This document shows, in pieces, positions 1 to 11,547 of a DNA stretch of 64,000 nucleotides. Below the pieces are notes generated by a model. That model worked only from the letters and a program-made list of their open reading frames with translations, was not told where the DNA came from and did not search any database. The position numbers and the translations under genes were made by a program. The DNA lies in NCBI RefSeq assembly GCF_021130785.1, contig NC_060213.1:130834001-130898000 (forward strand), written 5' to 3'. The DNA is from Homalodisca vitripennis. Its lineage: Eukaryota; Arthropoda; Insecta; Hemiptera; Cicadellidae. The first letter of the stretch is position 1, and each line of letters opens with the position of its first letter.

Positions 1-59
1 GGCAATCCGATCACGATCAGTATTTTAATCAATCTAGAAAAAGTTGATGTATTTTTGTA

Positions 60-400
60 TTACACGTGGACCACTATGACACAGCACGCTGCGGTAGATA
101 ACTTAGGTTAGGCTATCGTAAATATGGTACTACTGGTACCAATGTAAAAGTTAACTTGTACGAGCGCTCACGTGATCTGAACTCAAATTTGGGTACTGTC
201 TCGAAGGATGTTTTTCATTTTCCGCCAAAAGTGCGGGGTGGCGTCGAAGGCGCCACCGAAGAAGAAGCTGATGGCCCATAAGCATTTCCGTTCGGTACTT
301 TCCCGACCTCAGATCACGTGCCAGATCGCCACAGAAAAAACATCCCTCGAGATAGAACCTGAATTGAAGCTCAGATTATGTGAGTGCTCGTAAATGTTAA
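60..400. repeat. Dispersed repeat family A, copy A1
   Basis: This stretch shares ordered similarity with 31905-32215 and 33040-33480: a 'tatctac..taggtta' block, then 'acgagcgct', then 'gggtact.tctcgaagg' followed by a T-rich run and 'aagtgcggg'. It reappears in inverted form at its own right end (about 300-370: 'cacgtgccagat', 'catccctcgaga'). That makes it a foldback-like arrangement with a short middle. No transposase is visible. A small open frame over 208-393 is only repeat sequence. Class unknown; a non-autonomous DNA element is my inference. Confidence 0.45.
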
Positions 401-1880
401 ATTTAAAATTATAATTATTACAGTTAAAAAAAAAGTAGTAGATATTGATAGACTGTAACAGTGGCCTCCTAAATTAGTACAATAGCAGATTTGAGTGTAC
501 GTGTATTACTTACTGTCAATCTGATTGTCAGTCTTTGACCTTCGTCCACCACAGTAAAACCTTAAGGGAGGGGAGGAGGTCTTAGGGAAGGTATTTCATA
601 AAGGTGTATTTCCCTTTTGAAATAAATTAAGTGAAACGACGCGGTTTTTTACTTTTCATAACTTCAGGATATAGTAAAACATTTTTAATTAAATATAATT
701 TGTAATGTTTAGATAAATAATTCAATATTACTAAAAAAGTATGTTCTGATAAATAAAATGTCAACCCCTTTCGTCATATTTCATATAAGTAATTCCAAAG
801 TTTATGTTTGCATACATTTTTGGGCCCGATAGTAACGTGACCGTAATTACTGCTTTACAAGCCCTTACTTGCTAATTGGATCTTTTTTCTATTTTTCGCG
901 TTTACAGGAAAGGTTTACTGCTTTATTTAATTTATACGTATTATTAATAAGATTTATTATATATTCGACTGAAAAATGTGTTCATAAAAGACAAAAAAGA
1001 GAATTGCCCAAGGGAACACCTATTTTACCATCCCATTTTAGAGAAATAGATTTACAAAATTATAGGCTAACGTTGTATTTGCTTAAATAAAAAATAAAAA
1101 ATCAAACACGATTCACCCCTGAATAAAAAAATTAAAGTAATACATTCAAAAAACAAATCTCACTGTTTTTAATGTTTGTGAATTTTCCAAATGTGATTTT
1201 CTTTAGTACCTGTCGAACATTGGAAAGCAGAAGGCGGAGAAAGAGGAGCACAAGGAAAGACACGCAAAGCGGACAGGAGTTAATAGTTACTCTCCCACTA
1301 ACCACACACGTTTATTCGCAAACAGTAGAACGCTGAGTAATTACATCTCCAGAAGCATGCACTAAAGCGTGCAAACGGATTTTTTGTTCTATGGAAACGA
1401 GTGACGACAATCCGTTAAGGACGCTCGAGATCAAAAGTGAGCTCTGTCCCGCGACAACCATTTTTGTAAATAATAAACGCTTTTCTCTTTGAACCTTTTG
1501 ACTCGCGCCGCGCCCGGTTCGCAGCTAGAGGACCGAGCCACTTTCATCCCACTGCGTGACGCAGCTGCTTCTTTCCTACACGGCGCGGCGTTCCTTCCCT
1601 TTACTGCGGCCGGAGCGTGATATTAAACCTGCTACAAACGAGTCAGCTCTTTTGATGACGTTCCCGCAGAGTAACGAGGTTTCCACAGTTAAACTGCAAC
1701 TACTTTGAATTAAGCTAGTGCTAATTTCGGTTAAGTGGCAGCATAAATAAAATAAAATAAAACGACTTAAATCAATAAATATATCAGTTAACCAGGAGTA
1801 CCTAATTCTTGGAATTAGTTTCATTCTGATTTATTCCACGCCTCCGGTGGAAATCAGTTTCACCCCCCCCCCCCACTTAT
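401..1880. other. No gene recognised; contains a GC-rich patch
   Basis: Mostly AT-rich with poly-A and poly-T tracts and short meaningless open frames. About 1495-1625 stands out as GC- and CpG-rich ('cgcgccgcgcccgg', 'cggcgcggcg'), which could be a promoter or a 5' untranslated exon. I see no splice-bounded coding frame. A run of 14 C's lies near 1861-1874. Confidence 0.4.
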
Positions 1881-1885
1881 ATTTG

Positions 1886-2213
1886 AAGAAATTTATATTT
1901 GGCGATGGAAGGATTGTGAAGGAAGCAGGATTTTTCCCAGACATTTGCCAAAGTTCAGTGGAACAAAAAATGAGTTACACTACGTTTCGAGATCTGCAAT
2001 CTGATCTCTTCTTCGGGTAAATTACTGACCTAACACATAATTGCAAACTAGGTTAAAATAAACAAATCGTTGAAAATGAAAACATCAACATGCTGTTATG
2101 ATTTCAGAATTGATCAGAATTGCAGATCTTGAAACGTAGTGCAACTGATTTTTTTGTTTCACTGAACGATGGCAAATGTCCGGAAAAGTCCTGTTTCCTC
2201 CGCCAAGTCTTAG
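1886..2213. mobile_element. Penelope-type inverted element, copy P-a
   Basis: Two arms are reverse complements of each other. The left arm runs from 'gatggaaggattgtgaagga' to 'ctgatctcttcttc' (to about 2016). The right arm (about 2110-2205) carries 'gcagatcttgaaacgtagtg' and 'cactgaacgatggcaaatgt'. The same arm occurs at 25696, 33502/33822 and 44956. The arm contains, on its complementary strand, the CTGAAGA ... GAAACG core also found 3' of the GIY-YIG remnant at 8030-8308, which is why I assign it to Penelope-like retroelements. In this copy the core is mutated to CCGAAGA at 2011-2017. Confidence 0.5.
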
Positions 2214-4520
2214 TTACGCCACTGACTTAAAATCATGACATTATCTTTAGTAATTTGAAAATGCCAACCATTCAAACTTTTTAGCTTTGATTATCTTAAG
2301 AACCTGCAATTTTGTTCTGAAGAATTACAAGAATAACAGTTTTTAGAGGATTGTATCACAAATATAATAACATAACAAATATTTAAAGCAAATAATAAAT
2401 AGCTGATTTAGAGCAGATTTACTGTGACAAGACATAGCACATATTGAGGTTCTTAGTGAATAGCCGACAATACAAACACTGAATAAACGTCAGCTTTTTA
2501 TAAAAATCACATACAGACGGTGGGATGGGAAACTAAGCATCGGAGATCCATGTCCATATTATGGTGAAATATGTTTGTCTTGACCTGAGCAATAACGTGG
2601 TATACCTTTGTTCTCAGAGTTACGGAACACTCTGTATATGAGGTTTATAATTTCAGTACAACGCGGTTATCCATTATGATATTAAAGACAATAATAAATT
2701 ATTCGGCTGCATATTTGATCAAATAATCGAGTTTAACCAATTTTACATGAATCTACAAAATATTTCCAGAGTTATTTAAATTGAAATCCTTTTGTTGAAG
2801 TCCAGCCAATTAACACTGTATTGTTTGTGGAGAATCTAATTCACCACTACATCCAAAGACTTCCCTCATATTTTCCTACCTCAAATTCCTCAATTGCTTT
2901 TCCTTTGACTCCAACCTCTTAATTTACAAACTAATTACGCATGTGAAAGAAGTTCAATCAAAGTTTTTAAAAGCGAACCTAATGGCCTTTCTTGAAAGCT
3001 AATTGTGTTGTTCGCAGAGGAACGTTTTTATACAACCGTAAATGCGAAAATAGAATATCTATAATAACAACAGCATTTTTCCAGTATTATTGGTTGTGGA
3101 TTGTGTCCACTGTTATAAGTATCCGAACGCGAAGTGTAATGTGTAAAATACCAATGATACAAAGCTATGAAGATGCTTTTTTTGCTATAGCATGAGCAGA
3201 ACGAATGTATATTACGAGTATTATAAACTTTCCTAGTGAGTCCGACTATTCCTACTGTACTTCTGAGCAGTAAGGTGTCTGATACAGTCAGCGTGTTAAA
3301 CTACTGTTCATAACTGTTCAGATTTAGTACATGTATTTAATAAACATATCCGAATATGGTTATGCTATATTCGAAACTGTAATTTTTACAACAAAGCAAT
3401 ATTTCTAACCTCAGAGACGCCCGCAATTTATTTTTGCAAGTTTAAAACATTGCATAATACAACAAAATAGCATTAATAAAAAAAATTGACGATACCATAC
3501 TCGTGGTAATTACTAACTTGTCCGGAGACTTCTAGAAGTCTTTACTTTAGCCTCAAAAAGCTATGTTTAACTTAAAACCATTTCTCCTTTATTTTTGGTC
3601 ACAGACATATCCGATTTATTTTGTTTATCGTGTAAAGTTTTAGACACTAAATGATTTGAAAGTTAATTAATTTGAACGTTTTAGAGAAAACGTACGTTGG
3701 GCTTACAAGAAAAATTAAAAGGCAGTTGGATGCGATTAATCCATCTTAATTTCAAAGGTTTGATTTCTACCTTACTCTGTCCCGGGTGTCTTTTTAAACA
3801 CATCGGTAAATAAAATAAATAAAAATAATCAAATTGAGGATGACACCTTTTGGCATAGTTTTCTTTTTCATTGTGGAACAAGCACAAACATTGTCACGAA
3901 ATAAGCCCTTCAGAGGACTCTATATTTCACCTCTTCTGAATACTTACGTGGGGATCATTATTGTCATTGCTCAATCAATGGAGTTAAATCCGAATTCAAA
4001 TTTTGCGGCGAATTCAAAACATTATGTTACAATTTTTTTTTCAATTTTTAAACACTAAAATATAATTAGTAATAATTGAGGAAAACAATCGATGATTACA
4101 ATCTGTTGTTATTGAATAAAAAATAATTGATTATGGAGTTAAAAAGCTAAAGGGATGTCTCCAATTTACTCGATTCCTTGCGCTGACACGGCTAACTGAA
4201 GTGAATAGTAATTAGTGGTATACTGCTACTGGTGTGTTTATCTTAACACTTCCACAGGAAACAGGATATATTCTATTAGTTCCTCACGTATGCTGCATTC
4301 AACCGGATATACCTTCATACCGCATTGGATTGATCGACATAAACAGTTTTCATTGACTCGAGTTTACAATACAAACCTGTAAAGTACTGTACAACGATGA
4401 ATATACGTAATCAAACCAGATATTACTTTCACCTTAACGTCCAAACGTGTGCGTGTTCAAATTTAAAATTTTGTTTAATGTAGAGCATTTTAAATACTGT
4501 TCGAAGAATATTACTGGAGC
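2214..4520. other. No gene recognised, AT-rich
   Basis: No exon, RNA gene or long repeat was recognised. A block around 2510-2645 ('aaactaagc...gatccatgtc') resembles one at about 46430-46500, so it is a low-copy dispersed repeat. The open frames here (for example 3834-4058) have no recognisable motif. Confidence 0.35.
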
Positions 4521-5118
4521 TTTAATGTGAATTTTGAGTTTAGCCCATGATTATAGATCCTCAGAAGGATCTATAATCAAGGGTTTAGATCCAATTCTCT
4601 TCCTAAAGTGCAGTATCTGGAATCTGACGCTGTCACAGACTTGATTACTGGAATCTGGAGTCGTGTTCATCTTAAGAGATAAAAAAGTCGACGACGAAGA
4701 AGGTCAGAATGAAGTCTTTACATCATTTCGACATCTTAGACAACCGCAATAGTGTAGTATGTTATGAGTGTAGTATGTTATTAGTGAGTTATGTGTAGAC
4801 GCGGTTGTTCCACCGTACTTAAGAGATGTGTCAACACATTGCAGTGCACTCAATTATGCACCTGATGAGGAAATGATAATATCTCTTCATCTAGATTACA
4901 ATATTTTTTGTATTCTGTGTATATCTCATGTCGATCCAAAGAGTCATTTTGAGGTTCCTCGCCGCCGACTTTTTGTTCATCTCTTCAGACGAACATGACT
5001 CCAGATTCCAGCAGCCAAGTCTGTGGCAACGTCTGATTCCAGACGGCGCTGCACTAAGAGGAATGTTAACTGGAGCTAAACTCAATGTTCACATTGAACC
5101 AACCCTTCCCACCAAAGC
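4521..5118. mobile_element. Inverted-repeat element family M, copy M1
   Basis: The right end reads 'aactggagctaaactcaatg ... aacccttcccacca'. The left side carries its inverted equivalent: 'tgtgaattttgagtttag', 'gcagtatctggaatctgacg', 'tctggagtcgtgttcatct'. The inner arms ('actccagattccag', 'cagacgaacatgactcc') are also inverted copies. Related copies lie at 5905, 27700, 35040 and 45902. No transposase was found, so this looks like a non-autonomous foldback-like or MITE-like element with arms of more than 100 bp. The left terminus is damaged and carries an extra hairpin at 4548-4579. Confidence 0.5.
4548..4579. repeat. Perfect 14-bp hairpin
   Basis: TGATTATAGATCCT at 4548-4561 is exactly complementary to AGGATCTATAATCA at 4566-4579, with a 4-nt loop (CAGA). 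It sits in the left arm of M1 where other copies have no such insertion. It could be a snap-back duplication made during repair. No adjacent gene suggests a terminator role. Confidence 0.7.
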
Positions 5119-5904
5119 TATGTTACGAACATTAAGGAAATACTAATCGGGTTAACTGTGCGTATTTGTTTACTATCCCGCCGTATATTTAACGTTATAC
5201 AAAACAATTTATCGTGCCTTGTAATAGTGGCAATACTTTGTTCCAATTACATGAAACCCAATTTATATTGTATCAAGTAATGTTTAAGAATGTTACTAAT
5301 TATTAGGAATAATAATTACGGTAAGTAGAATTCCAGGTCTAAAAAGACACCAGTACTTCAGTTAGTTAGTTTTCAGGCATGATTTACGTTAAAATATCAA
5401 AGAATAGTACTTTTTATTCCATTCCCAGCAGCCAGAGGGTTGGATGATGATGCCATTGAGATTGTGTGGAAGGAACGAAGGTCCATTAAAATCACCACTT
5501 TTATATGCCAATTGCAATATAAAGAGGCAATTTTAATGGAGATGAGGTTTTAAATAAGTTTTGAAATGCATTATTATCTTAAACGTTATGGAATGTTAGT
5601 CGAATCACGTGAAGGTCTTCTTGTGGGTTATCGGCAACGCTTCATTTTCCCGCACAAGGTTTTCCTCTTATATTCCGGCTCGGGTGACTCACGTCATTAT
5701 GTGTTAAACGTGCCCGATGTTTGATTTAATCGTCATCCATTAGCGTTAGTTAGGCATTGCAACAAAAGGAGCGTTAGTCAGAGTATCTCGTTTGAGGTAG
5801 AACCAATCGTCAATTTTACATCATATTTTATCAAATGTACTGAATATGCGTTATTTAATTATTTTACAGTTATTCAACTATCAGCGTAATACATGGATAT
5901 TTGT
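5119..5904. other. No gene recognised
   Basis: AT-rich single-copy-looking DNA. Nothing with coding character, no RNA gene seen. Confidence 0.35.
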
Positions 5905-6090
5905 GAATGTTGAGTTTAATTCACCTTCCTCTTAGTGCAGCATCTGGAAACTGACGCTGTCACAAATTTGACTCCTGGGATCTGGAGTCATGTTCGTCTG
6001 AATCCAAGAAAAGTCGCTAATTAAGAAACTCCTTACATCGTTTCGACATCAGAGGCACCTAGACTACAACACATGTGTAATCTAGATGAA
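5905..6090 (+). mobile_element. Family M element, left arm only (M2)
   Basis: It matches the left arm of the M family: 'gtgaatgttgagttta', 'cttcctcttagtgcagcat', 'ctggagtcatgttcgtctga'. The inverted right arm is missing. After the arm it continues into 'catcgtttcgacatcagagg', a motif shared in inverted orientation with the M3 copy at about 27725. Confidence 0.45.
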
Positions 6091-6120
6091 TAGGTATTTT
6101 CATTACATATGTAGATCTAT

Positions 6121-6519
6121 CTATTGCTTCACTTACATGTGAAACTGTAAACGCCATAAGTTGTGCCAATAAAAGAATATTTCACAGTTATTTCATTATT
6201 TCATGGAGTCTATCAGACTTGTAAGGAAGTCTATCTAGACTGGTTTGAGGTAGACGAGTCGAAATAGGTAATAAATACCAAGTCTGAACTGACGGTGTTT
6301 ATAATTTGTATTTTTAACTAATGTGATAATATATCCATTGTTTCTCTTGCATGTGACTGTCATAAGTTGTACCAATAAAAGAATATTTCACACAGTTATT
6401 CAACTATTTCGTAGAGTCTATCAGACTTGTAAGGAAGACAACTAGACTACGGTACTTAATTTATGGTAGACGAGTCGAAATGGTTAATCAATACGTACCG
6501 AGTCTGAACTGACGATACC
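6121..6519 (+). repeat. Two-copy tandem duplication, ~206 bp
   Basis: 6121-6296 and 6335-6519 align through 'ataagttgt.ccaataaaag', 'gtctatcagacttgtaagga', 'gtagacgagtcgaaat' and 'gtctgaactgacg'. The landmark 'aaaagaatatttcaca' recurs at 6171 and 6377. The copies have diverged noticeably, so the duplication is not recent. No coding content. Confidence 0.65.
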
Positions 6520-6764
6520 GGGCAGATCCCAACCGATTCAAAAGTTAAACTAAATCGGCTCTTGGTGACCCAGATGTTTTACTTTGTAAACGAGTTTACC
6601 CTACGCTGTCTGGCCCTCTAATTAACCGGAATACAACTGAGGACGTTGTCTTTTATAAATAAACGAAACACGGAACCGCTTATCATCCAAGCTTGACGAG
6701 ATGAAGTTATTCAAACTGACATTGACGATTGTAAATGTATCGTGGATTGTTCTCAAATACATTA

Positions 6765-7330
6765 TTTATAAGAGATGTGTCGGGACTCATGTATCGGTTA
6801 CTTTCTAACGGTTACGCATTTATCCCAACAGTAACCGTTACTAAAAACTCAAAGTATCAGTTACAGTTACTTAGTCTCTGTTTGACATAACAGTTACAGA
6901 TACTCCAAGTAATTGAAGCTGTGTAACTTTCACATTTGTAGATGTAACCTATGGTTACTGAGAGAGTACTCTCCAAGTCCCTGCGATAAAAATAACACAA
7001 GCTCCCTGCAAGTAAAAAGTAACCTCAAATTAATGGTATTCTGGGACACCAAAATTAATTGTTTTATTTTACTTTTTATTATTACCTATTGCTCTTAATA
7101 AACTTGTTTTTATGCGCGAATTCTTTACTTTTATTATTATTTTCGTTCTTTTAAAAACAATGAAATAGTCTGCTTAAATTCATTTTCAAACAATATATTT
7201 CTCCATAATATGATAACTGATAAATGATTTGTAACCGTTACTTGAGAGTACCTGTAGCGGATGTAACGGTTACTGCGAAGTATCAATTTAGCATAACTCT
7301 AATAATCATTACCGGTAACAGTCTGTCTTA
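6765..7330. mobile_element. hAT-like footprint with GTAACGGTTAC repeats
   Basis: Several near-palindromic GTAACSGTTAC motifs cluster at both ends (6795-6845 and 7230-7285), in inverted orientation around a ~300-bp AT-rich centre. Subterminal short inverted motifs of this kind are common in non-autonomous hAT elements. Candidate outer ends are 'aagagatgtgtcgg' and, inverted, 'tagagttatgc'. I could not find a clean 8-bp target duplication, so the boundaries are approximate. No transposase. Confidence 0.35.
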
Positions 7331-7858
7331 ACTTCCAGTATAATCACTTTTTGAATATTTTTGAACTTTTTTATAGTGAATTTTATAGTTTTTGTAACAA
7401 ATATTAGATAAAAAAATGCTTCTTTTAAATATATTACTTTAGAAAATAACATTTTGTAGTATTGGAGACATGTGCACAGAGCGAGACATAAGCCTTTCTT
7501 TGATCGTGTCCAACTCTTTCACATTCACTCATCATTAGCAGCAGCAGCAGCAGCCTTTATAGAGGCTTCTTTACGGTGTCTGAATGGAAATAATATCAAT
7601 AGAATTAAAAACAACCCGTTCTCCTTCCAGGCGTTGCGTGTAGAAAGTAAACCGGAATGAAATAACTAAACCTTATTCTCTTAAATATTTAAGAAGATTG
7701 TAAAATAAATGACGCTATCGTTCACAAACGCGTTATTGATTTTCTAGCCAAATTGTTAATGTTGAATGCGTGTAAATATTTAATTGCCAATTGTTAAGAG
7801 CTACGCCTTTGGAATGATCCAAAATTAAGATTGCTTAGTACAATCCAAATTTATTATT
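7331..7858. other. No gene recognised
   Basis: AT-rich. A short open frame at 7472-7660 contains an 'agc' run read as poly-Ala and shows no family motif. Confidence 0.35.
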
Positions 7859-8029
7859 AACTAGCAGTTATCCGCGGCTCCGCACGCCATTTCGTAAGTT
7901 TTGCACCTGCACGAACACTTCTGATTAGAGTGGATTATATTTCCGATGCCTGTGTTGAGTTTGCCTTCTTCCCAAGAACAATAAAATATCTTGTGTGTAA
8001 AAAAGTATACATAATTATTGGAAATTTGA

Positions 8030-8308
8030 CATGTGATACAAAAAAATGTAGTATATCAAATTCAGTGTAAACAATGTCCTAAAGACTACATCGGCTCTAC
8101 AACAAATAATTTAAGAATAAGAATGACAGGTCACCGTTATGATTTTAAGCATAATGATGAATCAAAACCATTAGTTATTCATAGTAAAATACACAAAGAA
8201 TCTTTTGAAAATTTATATACAGTAAAACCAATACGATCAATACAAAATTCAAATACATCAAAATTAAGAAATTTAGAACAAGCATGTCAAATTGTCACAA
8301 AATCTTAA
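8030..8308 (+). pseudogene. Penelope-like element GIY-YIG endonuclease remnant
   Basis: An open frame of about 92 codons starts after a stop at 8027-8029 with no ATG, so it is 5'-truncated. It reads VVYQIQCKQCPKDYIGSTTN, then RIRMTGHRYDF, and ends near LRNLEQACQIV. The Val-Tyr-x-Ile / Tyr-Ile-Gly pair, the CxxC, the following arginines and a late Glu (LEQ) are the arrangement of GIY-YIG endonucleases fused to the reverse transcriptase of Penelope-like retroelements, where they nick target DNA for integration. No upstream reverse transcriptase is recognisable. This is a dead 5'-truncated copy with an apparently intact endonuclease frame to its stop codon. Confidence 0.75.
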
Positions 8309-8483
8309 TTCCCCTATGGATTAAATCTTCGATAAATTTGAATCATCTGGACACTCATCACATCTTTACACCCACAGTCTGAACATATGTTTATCATTTC
8401 AAGAATATTATGCTTATTAATTTATTTATCTGTTTACATGTATGTTTTTGATTATTTTATGTGTTTCGTTATGTTGTTTTGAC

Positions 8484-8504
8484 CTGAAGAAGCGTAATGC
8501 GAAA
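8484..8504 (+). ncRNA. Hammerhead-like core 3' of the endonuclease remnant
   Basis: CTGAAGA (8484-8490) is followed by a short stem candidate GCG-TAA-TGC and then GAAA (8501-8504). This fits the CUGANGA ... GAAA core of hammerhead ribozymes, which are known in the terminal repeats of Penelope-like elements. One unpaired A and a very short stem II make activity doubtful. Its position just downstream of the endonuclease frame is as expected. Confidence 0.35.
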
Positions 8505-8539
8505 TATAGTTAATCAATATTAATATGTTGGCCTTTTTC

Positions 8540-8586
<47 letters not shown>
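8540..8586. repeat. TA microsatellite
   Basis: An uninterrupted alternating TA run at the 3' end of the Penelope-like remnant. Confidence 0.95.
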
Positions 8587-8591
<5 letters not shown>

Positions 8592-8774
8592 ATAAGTGTA
8601 TATTTGTATATTTATTGTCATTGTTGTCATTGTAATTTACTCTGATCTAATAATTGTTTGTTCCATAGCTGGTTTTTTAATCTTTTCCGATCAAGAGAAT
8701 ATATATATTACTCAGCTCTGGAAAGCCCACTCTTGTCAAAAGAGAACTAATCTAGGTTTTATAAAAGTCTTTAA

Positions 8775-9015
8775 GTGTAAAATAAAAGTCAGACTACTTT
8801 TGTGTCTGCACTGCTTTGCCCACAATTTAGTAGGCGTTGCACTTGTGTGATCACTGCTGGCACGAGTGAATTATATTGCCGACACCAATGTTGAGTTTCG
8901 CCTCGTTGTTACGATCCAGGAAATACGTAAAAAGTGTATATTTGCGGCCATTGTAATTTACTTCACTCTTAGTATTTTTTGTTCCATAGTTGATTTTGCC
9001 TTTTAACCCGATCAG

Positions 9016-9068
<53 letters not shown>

Positions 9069-10040
9069 AGATCAGAGAAGCCTACTTCTGTAAATAGAGA
9101 ACTAAGTCTTATATAACTCTTTAAATTTATAGTAAAATGTTTTTAAATATTTTAGATGGAATTGATACTTTAGTTAAAAAATAGCGAAATTTTATTTAGC
9201 ATAGTTCTTGTAGAATGCTTTATAGAGTTCCAAATTCTGACCTTCTTATGTTTTAGGACAATCTCTAAGGTAGATGAGTAATTACGTAATTGCGTGAAAA
9301 ATGTAAGTGTAAAATAAAAGTCAGACTACTTTTGTGTCTGCACTGCTTTGCCCACAATTTAGTAGGCGTTGCACTTGTATGACCACTGTTGGCTCGAGTG
9401 AATTATATTGCCGACACCAATGTTGAGTTTCGCCTCGTTGTTACGATCCAGGAAATACGTAAAAAGTGTATATTTGCGGCCATTGTAATTTACTTCACTC
9501 TTAGTATTTTTTGTTCCATAGTTGATTTTGCCTTTTACCCGATCAGGAATATATATATCACAGATAAGAGAAGCCTACTTCTGTAAATAGAGAACTAAGC
9601 CTTATATAACTCTTTAAATTTATAGTAAAATGTTTTTAAATATTTTAGATGGAATTGATACTTTAGTTTAAAAAATAGCGAAATTTTATTTAGCATAGTT
9701 CTTGTAGAATGCTTTGTAGAGTTCCAAATTCTGACCTTCTTATGTTTTAGGACAATCTCTAAGGTAGATGAGTAATTACGTAATTGCGTGAAAAATGTAA
9801 GTGTAAAATAAAAGTCAGACTACTTTTGTGTCTGCACTGCTTTGCCCACAATTTAGTAGGCGTTGCACTTGTGTGACCACTGCTGGCTCGAGTGAATTAT
9901 ATTGCCGACACCAATGTTGAGTTTCGCCTCGTTGTTACGATCCAGGAAATACGTAAAAAGTGTATATTTGCGGCCATTGTAATTTACTTCACTCTTAGTA
10001 TTTTTTGTTCCATAGTTGATTTTGCCTTTTACCCGATCAG

Positions 10041-10125
<85 letters not shown>

Positions 10126-10315
10126 CTTATATATAAAATTTTTTAAAATAAATTATTTTAGATGGAATTGATACTTTAGTTAAAAAAAATAGCGAAATTT
10201 GATTTAGCATAGTTCTTGTAGAATGCTTTGTAGAGTGCCAAATTTTGACCTTCTTATGTTTTAGGACATTCTCTAAGGTAGATGAGTAATTACGTAATTG
10301 CGTGAAAAATGATTG
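8775..10315 (+). repeat. Three tandem ~0.5 kb units around TA microsatellites
   Basis: Units start at 8775, 9307 and 9801 (spacings 532 and 494) with 'gtgtaaaataaaagtcagac'. Each runs through 'gttgagtttcgcctcgttg', a TA run, 'gaattgatactttagtt' and 'attacgtaattgcgtgaaaa'. A diverged partial unit precedes them (about 8590-8774). Outside the TA run the copies are nearly identical. The TA runs differ greatly: long near 9018-9064, only four repeats at 9549-9558, longest near 10042-10120. The small open frames inside are repeat shadows. Confidence 0.85.
10042..10121. repeat. Long TA microsatellite
   Basis: About 39 TA dinucleotides in the third ~0.5 kb unit, much longer than in the sister units. 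Confidence 0.95.
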
Positions 10316-10546
10316 TTATTCCTTAGAGAATGCACTCAATATAAATGTAAAGAAATGGATAGTAAATAATGTTTACACACAACAGTTATATTAACATGCT
10401 TTTTTAATTGATATTTCACTATTTTTAATCCACCAGTGGAAACGCAAGAATGCCCATGTAAAATTTCAATAAAATCGGTTGAATCGTTTACCCGTGAAAG
10501 CAAAACAAACAAACGCACTTTCGTATTTATAATATTATTAGGATTA

Positions 10547-11545
10547 ACATGTTTCAATTATTGACCAATAAGGAGCTACTCCAGTATCGTGTCTACAATG
10601 AGTCCAGGATAAAGACGCTATCAGGATAATGCCCGGACTGTAACAGAGGAGCTAGGCGCCTTATTGCACAAATTAACCTTTGGCGGCGACCTTTCCCGGT
10701 GGAGGCCGCGGATCGCACGCCTATGTCTGGCCGATAATGGAACTAATAGACGCCGCCATTACTCGTCCATCAAATGTCCCGGGTGACAAAATGCCGTTAC
10801 GCAGTCGAAATTGGTGGACCTCAAGGAAAACGAAATTCCCGTAAGGCGTAGCAATGAGTCAGTCATTTTGTACCTCAAGTAGCAAGGATTTTTGACAAGG
10901 CGACCTCGACCTCAATTGGAATGTTATTTCGTCTCGGGAAAAGATCGTCAAGATCTGTGAAATTATCTTGAAACATTCGGTACGACTAATTCCTAATATA
11001 AATTAAACCACTTTCATGTAAATACAAAACTCATACAGCCTAAACTGATTATTTCGCACACCAAATTGTGATGCCCTCGTCAGAACAAAGACGTTGTAAC
11101 TCATTTTCGCCAACGTTTATTGTACTCAAATAAAACGTTTCTACGTCAAAGTAACTAATTAAATAATACGCACACAGTTTCCAATATCAATTTATATTCA
11201 GTGCGGCGCCAATCGAAGTCAAATATTTCATTCTCAGGCGACTCCACGAAAACATTGACATGTTTTACAAAAAAACGGTAATACTAAAATAACGTGTGAT
11301 ACAAATGAGATGAGAGTGAATCGAATTTTCAATTTTTATTGTCTTTTTTATTGGGAATGTCTTCATTATTTATAAGATTCTCTTGATGTTCGCTTATGTA
11401 AAATGTTCTCCCAGCATTTAAGTGCATTGTATTTGAAACTTATTTTGGTAATCGCAAATTTTTATTTACGTCCAGATTCAATGCGGTGCTAGGCAATACG
11501 TCTTTCTGCTCTTCCATATTGCATGAATGCAAGATGTCCTTTAAA
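10547..11545. other. No gene recognised; single-copy-looking DNA
   Basis: Includes a GC-richer patch at about 10660-10870 ('ggcggcgacctttcccggtg', 'cggaggccgcgg'-like text) with no open, splice-bounded frame. It could be a conserved non-coding element; that is inference from composition only. Confidence 0.3.
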
Positions 11546-11547
11546 TT

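Larger units (their letters stand above)
7859..10546 (+). repeat. Composite dispersed repeat, family R (R1)
   Basis: The left end 'ctagcagttatccgcggctc' matches the start of another copy at 50132 ('ctagcagttgcccgccgttt'). The right end 'aaaatcggttgaatcgttta' through 'tataatattattaggat' (10470-10543) matches the copy ending near 50960 ('aaaatcggtccggtcattta'). Repeats with such ends are widespread in arthropods, but I cannot place the family. Inside lie a Penelope-like insertion (8030-8530) and a triplicated ~0.5 kb unit. Confidence 0.5.

Noticed and set aside
5990..6090. Hammerhead-like reading of family M (CTGATG followed by CGAAACGATG on the minus strand)
   Set aside because: CTGATG and GAAA are adjacent with no room for stem II, and the order is not kept in other M copies.
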